Assembly: GCA_016720745.1 (NCBI GenBank)
Contig: JADKKA010000019.1
Location: 496,001 to 560,000 of the forward strand
DNA from: Chitinophagaceae bacterium
GTDB taxonomy: Bacteria > Bacteroidota > Bacteroidia > Chitinophagales > Chitinophagaceae
Length of the DNA stretch: 64,000 bases
Direction of reading: 5' to 3'
Made by a program: the position numbers and the translations under genes. The notes beneath the pieces were generated by a model. That model was given only the letters and a program-made list of their open reading frames with translations, searched no databases and was not told where the DNA came from. Position 1 is the first letter of the stretch; each line of letters opens with the position of its first letter. Below are positions 52,332-61,947 of this stretch, piece after piece.

Positions 52332-53873
52332 ATGACAAAAAAAATCAGTTTCCTTCTGGCGATCCTTTTATCCGGTCATCTGCTCCTGGCCCAGAATAAA
52401 GTGGTGCTGGATCTTTCAAAAGCAAAGGATACCATCAATAAAAATATCTACGGGCATTTTGCCGAGCACCTGGGCAATTGCATATATGGCGGTTTCTATG
52501 TAGGAGAGAATAAAAGCATACCCAACCGGAATGGGATCAGGCTGGATGTACTGGAAGCCCTGAAAAAACTGAAAGTGCCTGTCCTGCGCTGGCCGGGTGG
52601 TTGTTTCGCCGATACCTATCACTGGAAAGATGCTATTGGCCCGAAAAGCAAACGCAAGCCAATAGAAAATTTTACCTGGGGAGGCGTCCGTGAAAACAAT
52701 GCATTCGGTACGCACGAATTCCTGGATATGTGTGAGTGGCTGGGTGCAGAACCTTACCTCGCGGTAAACATGGGAGGAGGCACTGTTCAGGAAGCAGTGG
52801 ATTGGGTGCAGTATGTCAATCATCCGAATGGTTCCAGTTATCTCACAGATCTGCGTCAGCAAAACGGAAGGTCTAAACCATGGAATGTAAAGTATTGGGG
52901 AGTGGGTAATGAATCATGGGATTGCGGGGGGCACATGACCGCTGATTATTATGTAAACGAATTCAGGAAATATGCCACCATGATGACGAGCTACAGTAAT
53001 ACAGAAGGCCTGTTCCGGATTGCCGTTGGGCCGGGTACCGAGGATTATAACTGGACAGAAACTGTCATGAGCAAAACACCGGCAAAAAGGATTGACGGTT
53101 TGTCCGTACATCATTATTCTGTTATTAACTGGTCTGCCAAAGGATCCGCTACTGATTTCAGTGAAGAACAGTATTTCAAAACAATGAGCGAAGCCTGGCG
53201 GATGGAGCGTTTCCTCACGAAGAACAGTGAAGTAATGGATAAGTATGACCCGATGAAGAAAGTGGCATTGATTGTTGATGAATGGGGCGGGTGGTATAAT
53301 GTAGAACCCGGCAGCAACCCGGCCTTTCTTTACCAGCAGAATACAATGCGGGATGCAATGATCGCCGGGCTCTCCCTGAATATATTCCATAATCATTGTG
53401 ACCGTGTTCGCATGGCCAACCTGGCACAAACTATTAATGTACTACAGGCGGTTATCCTCACCAGTAAAGAAAAAATGATTCTTACGCCTACCTATCATGT
53501 CATGGAAATGTATAACGTACACCAGGATGCCCTGATGATCCCGGTGACTGTTACCAGTAGCGATTATGTTTTAGGAGATAAAAAATTGACTGCGGTGTCT
53601 GCATCAGCCTCAAAAGACAAAAATGGCCTTGTTCACATTTCACTGGTCAATATTGATGCCACCAAAGAGCAGGCCATCAATATTTCACTGGGAGATATAA
53701 AGGCAACCGCTGTTACCGGACGTTTACTCCATTCGCAAAAAATGCAGGACTATAACAGTTTCACAGAAACCGGAAAAATAAAACCGGTCTCCTTTCAGGG
53801 AGCCAGTTTGTCCGGAGGAGAACTGCGCGTACAACTGCCGGCCTGCAGTGTAGTGGTGTTGGAATTAAAATAG
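52332..53873 (+). CDS. GH51 alpha-L-arabinofuranosidase
   Basis: The 513-residue product has a signal peptide (ISFLLAILLSGHLLLAQ), so it is exported, while many GH51 enzymes are cytoplasmic. The barrel contains YGHFAEHLGNCIYGG, VLRWPGGCFADTYHWKDAIGP, acid/base E194 in GVGNESWDCGG, the His pair in GLSVHHYSV and nucleophile E317 in IVDEWGGWYN. A C-terminal beta domain ends VVLELK. It removes L-arabinofuranose from arabinoxylan or arabino-oligomers. Length is normal. The six-base spacing after the esterase gene indicates one transcript. Confidence 0.95.
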   Translation: MTKKISFLLAILLSGHLLLAQNKVVLDLSKAKDTINKNIYGHFAEHLGNCIYGGFYVGENKSIPNRNGIRLDVLEALKKLKVPVLRWPGGCFADTYHWKDAIGPKSKRKPIENFTWGGVRENNAFGTHEFLDMCEWLGAEPYLAVNMGGGTVQEAVDWVQYVNHPNGSSYLTDLRQQNGRSKPWNVKYWGVGNESWDCGGHMTADYYVNEFRKYATMMTSYSNTEGLFRIAVGPGTEDYNWTETVMSKTPAKRIDGLSVHHYSVINWSAKGSATDFSEEQYFKTMSEAWRMERFLTKNSEVMDKYDPMKKVALIVDEWGGWYNVEPGSNPAFLYQQNTMRDAMIAGLSLNIFHNHCDRVRMANLAQTINVLQAVILTSKEKMILTPTYHVMEMYNVHQDALMIPVTVTSSDYVLGDKKLTAVSASASKDKNGLVHISLVNIDATKEQAINISLGDIKATAVTGRLLHSQKMQDYNSFTETGKIKPVSFQGASLSGGELRVQLPACSVVVLELK

Positions 53874-53878
53874 AAAAA

Positions 53879-53906
53879 TGTACGAGAACTGTTAACAGTA
53901 AGTACA
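53879..53906. other. Nested palindrome before the CE1 gene cluster
   Basis: ACTGTTAACAGT (53888-53899) is a perfect 12-base palindrome, enclosed by TGTAC (53879-53883) and GTACA (53902-53906). It fills the only gap (48 bases) in this part of the array. It may be a regulator site or an mRNA hairpin; no T tract follows. Confidence 0.45.
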
Positions 53907-53921
53907 GACTGATAAAAGGAA

Positions 53922-55103
53922 ATGATGATGATAAACATGCCCCTATTCATGAAGTACAGCTTTTTCATTTTGTTATTAGTATCCTTTGTGCCGGGTAAGT
54001 CTTCACAGGCCCAACCACCACGCGGACCATTTGTAATTTCCCCACAGGTAAGTGCAGACAGATCCGTTACATTCCGGTATCTCGCCCCCTCCGCCAGAGA
54101 AGTGAAACTGGGAGGCAGTCAATTTGGAGCATCCCAGTTGCCAATGCAAAAAGATACCCTGGGCATCTGGAGTATTACAGTTGGGCCTTTGAAACCGGAT
54201 ATTTATCCTTATAGTTTTACAGTAGATGGGATTACGGTGATGGATCCGGCCAATGTTGCCTATTTCCCGAATGAAAGATTCAAAGCCAGCCTGGTGGATA
54301 TTCCGGCTGAAATACCAATGGTACATGCCCTTCAATCTGTGCCGCATGGAACTGTTACCTACGAGTATTATCCATCTCTGGAAGGCAGTACCGGCTCGGT
54401 GGTAGTTTATACACCGCCTGGCTATGCAAAGAATAGTAAAGAAAAGTATCCGGTCTTCTATCTCATCAGTGGCACCACAGATACGGAAGAAACCTTTTTC
54501 AAAGTAGGAAAGGTCAACCTGATCCTGGATAACCTGATTGCTGCAGGAAAGGCAAACCCAATGATCATTGTAATGCCCTATGGAAACCCGATGGCAAGGA
54601 TCGCCGAACAAACAGGTCAGCCCAAACCCGCGGATCTTTTATCAAGAGAAGGGGAAGATGCAGAGCGAAGAGCCCGTTTATTTGAAAAAGATATGGTCAG
54701 TAACCTGATTCCTTATATCGCCAAAAACTACCGCACGATAGAAGATAGAGATCACCGGGCTATTGGCGGCTTTTCAAGAGGTGGCGGTCAAACCCTGCGG
54801 ACCGCTTTCGGCAATATGGATCAATTTTCCTGGGTCTGCTCTTACAGTTCTTATCTCTCCTCAGAGGAGATGGAAAAAAGATACAGTCATATTTACAGGG
54901 ATGTAAATAAAACGAATCAGCAACTGAGGTTGCTTTGGGTGAGTGTGGGCAATGAAGATTTTTTATATAAACCCACTACAGAATTCCTGGATTTCCTCCG
55001 GACAAAAGGAGTGAACCATAAAAGTCTGATCACCGGTGGCGGACATACCTGGATGAATGTCCGGAACTATGTGAGTGAAACGGCACAATTGTTATTCAAA
55101 TAA
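53922..55103 (+). CDS. CE1 esterase with N-terminal CBM48-like domain (1 of 4)
   Basis: The 393-residue product; the most natural start for its signal peptide is the Met at 53949 (KYSFFILLLVSFVPG), 9 codons into the frame. Residues about 35-120 form an E-set/CBM48-like domain (SVTFRYLAPSAREVKLGG, GIWSITVGPLKPDIYPYSF). The CE1 hydrolase domain follows: VVVYTPPGYAKNSKEKYPVFYL, nucleophile S285 in GGFSRGGGQT, the Asp in NEDFLY and the His in GGGHTWMNVR. This two-domain form is known from feruloyl and acetylxylan esterases of Bacteroidota xylan loci. The oxyanion neighbourhood LISGTTDTEET differs from the usual LHGGGxxE. The next CE1 gene follows after eight bases. Confidence 0.9.
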   Translation: MMMINMPLFMKYSFFILLLVSFVPGKSSQAQPPRGPFVISPQVSADRSVTFRYLAPSAREVKLGGSQFGASQLPMQKDTLGIWSITVGPLKPDIYPYSFTVDGITVMDPANVAYFPNERFKASLVDIPAEIPMVHALQSVPHGTVTYEYYPSLEGSTGSVVVYTPPGYAKNSKEKYPVFYLISGTTDTEETFFKVGKVNLILDNLIAAGKANPMIIVMPYGNPMARIAEQTGQPKPADLLSREGEDAERRARLFEKDMVSNLIPYIAKNYRTIEDRDHRAIGGFSRGGGQTLRTAFGNMDQFSWVCSYSSYLSSEEMEKRYSHIYRDVNKTNQQLRLLWVSVGNEDFLYKPTTEFLDFLRTKGVNHKSLITGGGHTWMNVRNYVSETAQLLFK

Positions 55104-55111
55104 CACGATGT

Positions 55112-56185
55112 ATGAGATACCTGCTTCTTCATAGTGTAGTACTGCTTTCCATGCAACTGGGCGCACAAAACAGACCCCCGGCCATCAGTTCACCCGATGT
55201 ACATCCTGATCACAGCATCAGTTTTCGGTATTATTCCCGCACCGCATCCCGGGTGCTGGTCAAGGGTGAATTCCTGAAAAGTCCTGTCCCGATGACAAAA
55301 GACACATCCGGGATATGGTCAGTAACGGTTCCTCCTGTACAGCCGGATATCTATCCCTATAGCTTCATGGTAGATAGTGTGGACATGGCCGATCCGAACA
55401 ATACCTATGTTTTTGCCAACGAAAGATTCAAACGCAGTATCGTCAATATTCCCGGTGACCAGCCATTGATACATTCCCTTCAGGAGGTACCACATGGAAA
55501 GATCAGTTATCACTTGTACGAATCCTCCACACTCGGCACAACAAGACCATTGCTGGTTTATACACCGCCGGGATACAGTTATGACGCAAACAAAAAATAC
55601 CCCGTGCTTTACCTGATTCATGGCGGTTCTGATACGGAAGAAACCTGGACCAGGGTAGGGCAGGCACATCTTATTGCAGATAATCTCATTGCACAGAAAA
55701 AAGCGATGCCCATGATTATTGTGATGCCTTATGGAAATGTGCGGCCAAAGCCAATGGCAGATTTTTCCAGGGATATGATGCAGGATATTATTCCATTTGT
55801 AGAAAACAATTACCCGGTACTTACAGACAGCAGGAACCGGGCCGTCGCCGGCTTCTCCGTAGGAGGGGGCCAGACACTGAATATCGGTTTGATGAATGCC
55901 AGTCATTTTTCATATATCTGTTCCTATGCGCCCTATACCGCTACAGATGAATTCAAAATGAATTTTACTAACTGGTCGCCGGATCCAGCCCTGGTTAATC
56001 AGCAAGTAAAATTATTTGAACTGTATTGTGGCACAGAAGATTTTTTATATGAAAGTGTGAAAAAGAATATCCTTTTTTTTGAATCCAAAAAAATAAATGT
56101 AAAAAGTACCATTGTTCCGGGTGGGCATACCTGGATGAATTGTAAACAATATCTGGCATCCACCCTGCAGCAGCTTTTCAAATAA
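55112..56185 (+). CDS. CE1 esterase with N-terminal CBM48-like domain (2 of 4)
   Basis: The 357-residue product has a short signal peptide (YLLLHSVVLLSMQLGAQ). The domain order is the same as in the gene before: a CBM48-like part (SFRYYSRTASRVLVKG, GIWSVTVPPVQPDIYPYSF) and a CE1 domain with VYTPPGYSYDANKKYPVLYLIHGGSDTEETW. The nucleophile is S249 in AGFSVGGGQTLN, the Asp in GTEDFLY and the His in GGHTWMNCK. The sequence is closest to its upstream neighbour (shared PDIYPYSF and NERFK), which suggests local duplication, but it lacks the insert before the nucleophile region. Likely a periplasmic feruloyl or acetyl esterase. Confidence 0.92.
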   Translation: MRYLLLHSVVLLSMQLGAQNRPPAISSPDVHPDHSISFRYYSRTASRVLVKGEFLKSPVPMTKDTSGIWSVTVPPVQPDIYPYSFMVDSVDMADPNNTYVFANERFKRSIVNIPGDQPLIHSLQEVPHGKISYHLYESSTLGTTRPLLVYTPPGYSYDANKKYPVLYLIHGGSDTEETWTRVGQAHLIADNLIAQKKAMPMIIVMPYGNVRPKPMADFSRDMMQDIIPFVENNYPVLTDSRNRAVAGFSVGGGQTLNIGLMNASHFSYICSYAPYTATDEFKMNFTNWSPDPALVNQQVKLFELYCGTEDFLYESVKKNILFFESKKINVKSTIVPGGHTWMNCKQYLASTLQQLFK

Positions 56186-56190
56186 TATAA

Positions 56191-57315
56191 ATGAAACCTC
56201 ATATGAAAAAAATATGTATTCTCCTGGCCCTCCTGCTTACTGTTGGACTGGCCTATTCACAGAATGACAATGCAGCAATTGCGGAAGATTTCAAACCTTC
56301 TGTTTTGAACCAGCCCGGACAGGAATACCCGCAGGTGAATTCACAGGGTTATGCCCGTTTCAGGATTACTGCACCTTATGCAGACAGTGTAAAAGTGAGC
56401 CTTGGTTTGGGAGGGCGTGGAGGTACGCGACTGAAAAAAGTGACAGATAGTATCTGGATGGGGACCACTGAAGGTCCACTTGACGAAGGATTTCATTATT
56501 ATAACGTCAATGTAGATGGGGGTAAATTCAATGACCCGGGTACATTGCATTTTTATGGTTCCATCCGCTGGGAAAGCGGAATTGAGATTCCCGCAAAGGA
56601 CCAGGACTTTTATGCATTGAAAAATGTACCGCATGGGGAAGTAAGACAGCTTTTGTTTCCATCTCCCAGCACGGGCACCACCCGACGTGCTTTTATTTAT
56701 ACACCGCCGGGTTATGATAATGCTTCAAAAAAGCGCTATCCGGTTTTATATCTTCAGCATGGCTGGGGTGAGGATGAAACGGCCTGGAGCAACCAGGGAA
56801 GAGCCAATCTGATTATGGATAACCTCATTGCCAGTGGAAGAACTGAGCCTTTTCTCATTGTGATGACCTATGGCATGACGAATCAGGTAAGATTTGGCAA
56901 ACTCCGTGAATTTAAAATTGATACTTTTCAAACCGTACTGACAGAAGAACTGATTCCTTATGTGGATGAACATTACCGGACAGTAGCCAAATCCTCCCAC
57001 CGTGCCATGGCCGGTCTGTCAATGGGAGGAATGGAAACCCATACCATCACACTGAATAAACCTGACCTCTTTGCATACTATGCCTTGCTGAGCGGAGGTG
57101 TTTATACGCCGGAAGAAATAAAAGATCCTTCGAAGGTAAAACTGATTTTCCTGAGTTGTGGCAGCCGGGAACGGCCAGAGAATATTCAAAAAGCAACAGA
57201 CACATTAAAAACAGCCGGGTTCAAAGCAGTTTCCTACGTTTCTCCCAATACAGGTCATGAATTTCAGACCTGGCGCAGAAGTTTGTATGAGCTGGCTCCT
57301 CTGTTGTTCAAGTGA
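56191..57315 (+). CDS. CE1 feruloyl-esterase-like protein with CBM48-like domain (3 of 4)
   Basis: The 374-residue product; the likely start is the ATG at 56203 (KKICILLALLLTVGLAYSQ). The CBM48-like domain (YARFRITAPYADSVKVSLG, GFHYYNVNVDGG) includes the family phrase YGSIRWESGIEIP, shared with the second half of the next gene. The CE1 domain has LFPSPSTGTTRRAFIYTPPGY, LYLQHGWGEDETAWSNQG, nucleophile S277 in AGLSMGGMETHT, and the His in NTGHEFQTWR. It resembles esterases acting on ferulated or acetylated xylan. Spacing to both neighbours (5 and 54 bases) points to one transcript. Confidence 0.92.
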   Translation: MKPHMKKICILLALLLTVGLAYSQNDNAAIAEDFKPSVLNQPGQEYPQVNSQGYARFRITAPYADSVKVSLGLGGRGGTRLKKVTDSIWMGTTEGPLDEGFHYYNVNVDGGKFNDPGTLHFYGSIRWESGIEIPAKDQDFYALKNVPHGEVRQLLFPSPSTGTTRRAFIYTPPGYDNASKKRYPVLYLQHGWGEDETAWSNQGRANLIMDNLIASGRTEPFLIVMTYGMTNQVRFGKLREFKIDTFQTVLTEELIPYVDEHYRTVAKSSHRAMAGLSMGGMETHTITLNKPDLFAYYALLSGGVYTPEEIKDPSKVKLIFLSCGSRERPENIQKATDTLKTAGFKAVSYVSPNTGHEFQTWRRSLYELAPLLFK

Positions 57316-57369
57316 TGGATGGAAGTTTATCGCGATTCTACTTTCTGAATGAGCTTAATTAATGTTGAT

Positions 57370-59295
57370 ATGAAAAAATATTTTACAATAGTTTGCCTGC
57401 TCTTCTTTTGCATGCAGACTGTTTCTGCACAAGGCATGATACAGCCTGCCACTCCCGGATTTGACACTGTCAGACCACAAATAGCAAAAGGACGTATTGA
57501 TACGATCATGTATGATTCTAAAACAGTAGGTGTCGCACGAAAAGCGATGGTGTACACCCCACCGGGATATACGATTAAAAAGAAATATCCGGTCTTGTAC
57601 CTGCTCCATGGAATCGGGGGAGATGAAATGGAATGGTTAAACGGAGGAAAGCCGCAGGTGATTCTTGATAATTTATATGCTGACGGAAAAATTGAACCCA
57701 TGATCGTTGTGTTGCCCAATGGCAGGGCTATGAAAAATGATCGTGCAGGTGGTAATATTTTCGATAGTGCAAAAGTGAAAGCATTCGCCACTTTTGAAAT
57801 GGATTTATTAAAAGATCTCATTCCATTTATTGAAAAAAAATACGCTGCCATCAGGGACCGGGAGCACCGGGCTATTGCTGGTTTATCAATGGGCGGGGGG
57901 CAGTCGCTGAATTTTGGATTGGGAAATCTGGATCAATTTGCCTGGGTCGGTGGTTTTTCATCTGCACCCAATACCAAACCACCAAAAGAGCTATTACCTG
58001 ATCCATCATTAGCAAAAGAGAAATTAAAACTTCTGTTTATCTCCTGCGGGGCCAGTGACGGCCTGATCAGTTTCAGTAAACGGACCCATGATTATCTGAA
58101 ACAAAACGGAGTACCACATATCTATTATATCGAACCGGGCGTCCATGATTTCAAAGTCTGGAAAAACGGCTTGTATATGTTTTCACAACTTATTTTTAAA
58201 GCTGTTGATAACTCTTCATTCGACAAATACCCCGTAGCGGGGGCACCGGCCTCCACCAATGTTCGCAATGCAGCCTATCCGCAAATCACAGCCGATAGCC
58301 GTGTCATCTTCCGGGTTAAGGCTCCGGATGCCAAAAAAGTGCAGGTAGATTTGGGCAGAAAGTATGAGATGCTAAAAGATACAGCCGGGTTCTGGAATCT
58401 AACCACCGATTCCATCAGCGAAGGGTTTCATTATTATTCCCTGCTGATTGATGGGGTGGCATTGGCTGATCCGGCAAGCGAAACTTTTTATGGTATGGGA
58501 CGGATGGCCAGTGGGATTGAAATTCCATTTTCTGGTGGCGGGTATTATGCTTTGAAAAATGTACCGCATGGGGATATCCGTATCAGGCGTTATTTTTCAA
58601 CTGTCACTAATTCCTGGCGTCAGTGTTATGTCTATACGCCACCGGCTTATGATTCAGCGATCGGACAAACCTATCCGGTTCTTTATATCCTGCATGGTGG
58701 CGGAGAGGATCAGCGGGGCTGGGCAACACAGGGGAAAACAGATTTAATCCTGGATAACCTGATTGCAGAACAAAAAGCAAAACCCATGCTGGTCGTGATG
58801 ATGGATGGAAATCTGGGAGCTGCTGGCATCGCCGGCTTTGGAGAGAAATCACTGCAACTTTTTGAAAGAGAGCTGAAAGAAGCGGTGATGCCGTTTACAG
58901 AGAAAAATTTCCGGGTGACAAAAGGAGCTGCTAACACTGCCCTGGCCGGTTTGTCAATGGGTGGTTTACAAACACTCTATGCTGGTGTAAAAAATACAGA
59001 CCGCTTTGCTTACCTGGGTGTATTCAGCTCCGGCTGGTGGGCCAACCAGCCAGTCTTGTCTGATCCATGGTATGCTTACCTGAAGAGTAATCAACAGACA
59101 ATAAACAGTAACCTGAAGCAATTCTGGATTGCCATGGGAGGCAAAGAAGATATTGCCTGGAACAATTGCCAGATCATGATGAATAAAATGAAAGAACTGG
59201 ATATCAGGCACAGTTATGTTGAATATCCGGGAGGCCATACCTGGCCGGTCTGGAGAAACAATCTATTCCAGTTTGCGCAATTACTATTTAAATAG
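57370..59295 (+). CDS. Double esterase: CE1 - CBM48-like - CE1 (4 of 4)
   Basis: The 641-residue product from ATG 57370 (KKYFTIVCLLFFCMQTVSAQ). Domain 1 (about 25-280) is a CE1 esterase without a CBM: YTPPGYTIKKKYPVLYLLHGIGGDEMEW, nucleophile S173 in AGLSMGGGQSLN and His in EPGVHDFKVW. Domain 2 (about 300-385) is CBM48-like (RVIFRVKAPDAKKVQVDLG, YGMGRMASGIEIP). Domain 3 (about 395-641) is a second CE1: YVYTPPAYDSAIGQTYPVLYILHGGGEDQRGW, S529 in AGLSMGGLQTLY and His in YPGGHTWPVW. Both active sites look intact, so one chain may remove two kinds of ester (for example feruloyl and acetyl). The start with the signal peptide is seven codons inside the longest frame. Confidence 0.92.
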   Translation: MKKYFTIVCLLFFCMQTVSAQGMIQPATPGFDTVRPQIAKGRIDTIMYDSKTVGVARKAMVYTPPGYTIKKKYPVLYLLHGIGGDEMEWLNGGKPQVILDNLYADGKIEPMIVVLPNGRAMKNDRAGGNIFDSAKVKAFATFEMDLLKDLIPFIEKKYAAIRDREHRAIAGLSMGGGQSLNFGLGNLDQFAWVGGFSSAPNTKPPKELLPDPSLAKEKLKLLFISCGASDGLISFSKRTHDYLKQNGVPHIYYIEPGVHDFKVWKNGLYMFSQLIFKAVDNSSFDKYPVAGAPASTNVRNAAYPQITADSRVIFRVKAPDAKKVQVDLGRKYEMLKDTAGFWNLTTDSISEGFHYYSLLIDGVALADPASETFYGMGRMASGIEIPFSGGGYYALKNVPHGDIRIRRYFSTVTNSWRQCYVYTPPAYDSAIGQTYPVLYILHGGGEDQRGWATQGKTDLILDNLIAEQKAKPMLVVMMDGNLGAAGIAGFGEKSLQLFERELKEAVMPFTEKNFRVTKGAANTALAGLSMGGLQTLYAGVKNTDRFAYLGVFSSGWWANQPVLSDPWYAYLKSNQQTINSNLKQFWIAMGGKEDIAWNNCQIMMNKMKELDIRHSYVEYPGGHTWPVWRNNLFQFAQLLFK

Positions 59296-59315
59296 CTGTC
59301 AATAATTCAAATCAG

Positions 59316-61928
59316 ATGAAAGCGAAATTTCTCAGCATTTTACTCCTTGCCTCAGGGACTGTTTTATTTTCTATCAACACATCGGGACAGCAAATGCCTT
59401 TTCAGGATCCGGCACGTTCATTTGAACAAAGAGCAAGGGACCTGATCAGCAGACTGACCATCGAAGAAAAAGCCTCTTTGATGTTTGACCAGTCCCCGGC
59501 TATACCGCGACTGGGTATCAACAAATTCAACTGGTGGAGTGAAGCCCTGCATGGGCTGGCCAACAATGATAATGTAACAGTATTTCCGGAACCGGTGGGT
59601 ATGGCCGCTTCCTTTGATGATTCACTGGTTTTTAAAATATTCAACGCTACTTCCGATGAAGTGAGAGCGAAATACCATGATGCGTTAAGAAATGGTAAAG
59701 AGAACCGGCGTTTTCTGAGTTTATCAGTTTGGACACCCAATATCAATATCTTCCGGGATCCAAGATGGGGTCGTGGACAGGAAACATATGGCGAAGATCC
59801 TTTTCTCACTTCCAGGATGGGTGTGGCAGTTGTAAAAGGTTTACAGGGACCACCTGATGCGAAATACCGGAAGCTACTGGCCTGCGCCAAACATTATGCC
59901 GTGCATTCTGGTCCGGAGTGGAGCCGGCATACCCTGAACCTGAATCATATTGATCCCAGGGATTTATGGGAAACCTATCTTCCCGCATTCAAATCACTCG
60001 TGCAGGAAGCGGATGTGCGGCAAGTGATGTGTGCTTATCAGCGACTGGATGACGAACCCTGTTGTGGTAATAGTCGTCTGCTGCAAACCATTCTCCGCGA
60101 TCAATGGGGCTTTAAACATGTAGTGGTATCAGATTGTGGTGCTGTGACAGATTTTTTTACCAGCCATAAAACATCATCTGATGCTGTGCACGCATCTGCA
60201 AAAGCGGTATTGTCAGGAACAGATGTGGAATGTGTTTGGCAGGGCTATGCCTATGAAAACCTGCCGGCAGCAGTGACGAAAGGATTGATTAGCGAAAAAG
60301 AAGTGGACAGCCATTTGCTCAAAGTGCTTACCGCCCGTTTTGAGCTGGGTGATTTTGATGACAATCAACTCGTGCCCTGGGCAAATACCCCGATGTCGGT
60401 GGTGAATAACGAAGAGCACCGGAAACTGGCACTCGATATGGCAAGGGAGTCCATGACCCTGCTTCAGAACAAAAACAACATACTGCCTTTAAAAAAATCA
60501 ATCAAGAAAATAGCAGTTATCGGACCAAATGCAGATAACGAACCCATGTTGTGGGGTAATTACAATGGGAAGCCGGTCCGGACTATCAGTATGCTGAAAG
60601 GCATCAGTGATAAACTAAAACCAGGAGCAGTATTATATGATAAAGCCTGTGATGCGGTGGAAAATAAAGTAACACAGAGCTATTTTATGAAAACAGTGAT
60701 GGAAGGCAGTCAGGGTTTCAAAGCCACTTACTGGAACAATCGGGAACGTGCAGGTGATGTAGCTACAACCGGTCAGGTAACACATCCGTTTAAAATGACC
60801 ACAGCAGGAGATCATGAATTTGCTTCTGGGGTCAGATTAGTTGGTTTCTCTGCCCTGTATGAAACTGATTTCATTGCGCCCGAAACGGAAGAAATTGTTT
60901 TCAAGGCCGGAGCTACCGGCTATTTTGAATTATTTGTCAATGGGAAATCACTGGCGAAATATAATAACTGGCGCACCCTCCCTTCGAGGATCCCTTTGAA
61001 TGTAGAAAAGGGAAAAAATTACCGGATTGAAATCCGCTATGCCCAACTGAATAACTGGCAGGCCAACCTTGAATTTGATTTTGGGAAGGAACTGGATATC
61101 GATTTCTCCGGATTGATCAGTAAACTGAAGGGGATTGATGAAGTGATATTCGTGGGAGGATTATCCACTTTACTGGAAGGAGAAGAAATGCCGGTTAATT
61201 TTCCCGGATTCAAAGGTGGAGACCGGACAGATATTGAACTGCCGCTGGTACAACGAAATTGTTTAAAAGCCTTAAAAGCAGCGGGTAAAAAAGTAATTTA
61301 TGTCAACTGCTCCGGTTCGGCGATCGGACTGGTGCCCGAAACAGAAAGCTGTGATGCCATACTGCAGGCATGGTATGGGGGTGAATCAGGCGGGCAGGCA
61401 GTGGCTGATGTATTGTTTGGTGATTACAATCCATCCGGGAAATTGCCTGTAACCTTCTATAAAGACACGATCCAGTTAGCAGATTTCGAGGATTATTCCA
61501 TGAAAGAAAGAACCTATCGTTATATGACAAAGGAGCCATTATTCCCTTTTGGGTTTGGATTGAGTTATACAAAGTTTTCAGTGGGAGAAGCCAGGCCGGA
61601 TAAAACAAGTATCCGAAGCAATGAGCCTTTATCACTTTCAATCCCCATTACAAATACCGGAAAAAGGAGTGGAACTGAGATTTTGCAGGTATATGTTAAA
61701 AGAAAGGACGATCAGGAAGGCCCGTTGAAAACATTGCGGGGTTTTAAACGTGTCAGCATTGCTGCCGGAACAAAAACTGATGCAGTTATTTTATTAACAT
61801 CATCCGCTTTTGAATTTTATGATAAGAAGCAGCTGAAAATGGCCGTTGTTCCAGGAGTCTATGAATTGTGGGTTGGGAACAGCTCAGATCAGTCACAATT
61901 GAAAAAAACAGAAATTGTCATTCAATAA
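59316..61928 (+). CDS. GH3 beta-xylosidase-like enzyme (second copy)
   Basis: The 870-residue product has a signal peptide (FLSILLLASGTVLFSINTSGQ). The barrel has WWSEALHGLAN, TPNINIFRDPRWGRGQETYGEDP, CAKHYAVHSGPEWSRH and nucleophile D273 in VVVSDCGAVTDFF. The second domain holds a beta insert at about 460-590 (FKATYWNNRERAGD, FKAGATGYFELFVNGKSL). It continues with GGLSTLLEGEEMPV and YGGESGGQAVADVLFGDYNPSGKLPV, and ends in a fibronectin-III-like part (ITNTGKRSGTEILQVY). It is clearly related to the GH3 at 42.9 kb but distant enough to differ in specificity: SDCG versus SDCW around the nucleophile. Possibly a beta-xylosidase, or an arabinosidase or glucosidase. Confidence 0.93.
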   Translation: MKAKFLSILLLASGTVLFSINTSGQQMPFQDPARSFEQRARDLISRLTIEEKASLMFDQSPAIPRLGINKFNWWSEALHGLANNDNVTVFPEPVGMAASFDDSLVFKIFNATSDEVRAKYHDALRNGKENRRFLSLSVWTPNINIFRDPRWGRGQETYGEDPFLTSRMGVAVVKGLQGPPDAKYRKLLACAKHYAVHSGPEWSRHTLNLNHIDPRDLWETYLPAFKSLVQEADVRQVMCAYQRLDDEPCCGNSRLLQTILRDQWGFKHVVVSDCGAVTDFFTSHKTSSDAVHASAKAVLSGTDVECVWQGYAYENLPAAVTKGLISEKEVDSHLLKVLTARFELGDFDDNQLVPWANTPMSVVNNEEHRKLALDMARESMTLLQNKNNILPLKKSIKKIAVIGPNADNEPMLWGNYNGKPVRTISMLKGISDKLKPGAVLYDKACDAVENKVTQSYFMKTVMEGSQGFKATYWNNRERAGDVATTGQVTHPFKMTTAGDHEFASGVRLVGFSALYETDFIAPETEEIVFKAGATGYFELFVNGKSLAKYNNWRTLPSRIPLNVEKGKNYRIEIRYAQLNNWQANLEFDFGKELDIDFSGLISKLKGIDEVIFVGGLSTLLEGEEMPVNFPGFKGGDRTDIELPLVQRNCLKALKAAGKKVIYVNCSGSAIGLVPETESCDAILQAWYGGESGGQAVADVLFGDYNPSGKLPVTFYKDTIQLADFEDYSMKERTYRYMTKEPLFPFGFGLSYTKFSVGEARPDKTSIRSNEPLSLSIPITNTGKRSGTEILQVYVKRKDDQEGPLKTLRGFKRVSIAAGTKTDAVILLTSSAFEFYDKKQLKMAVVPGVYELWVGNSSDQSQLKKTEIVIQ

Positions 61929-61947
61929 TTCAGGACATGTTGTGATA

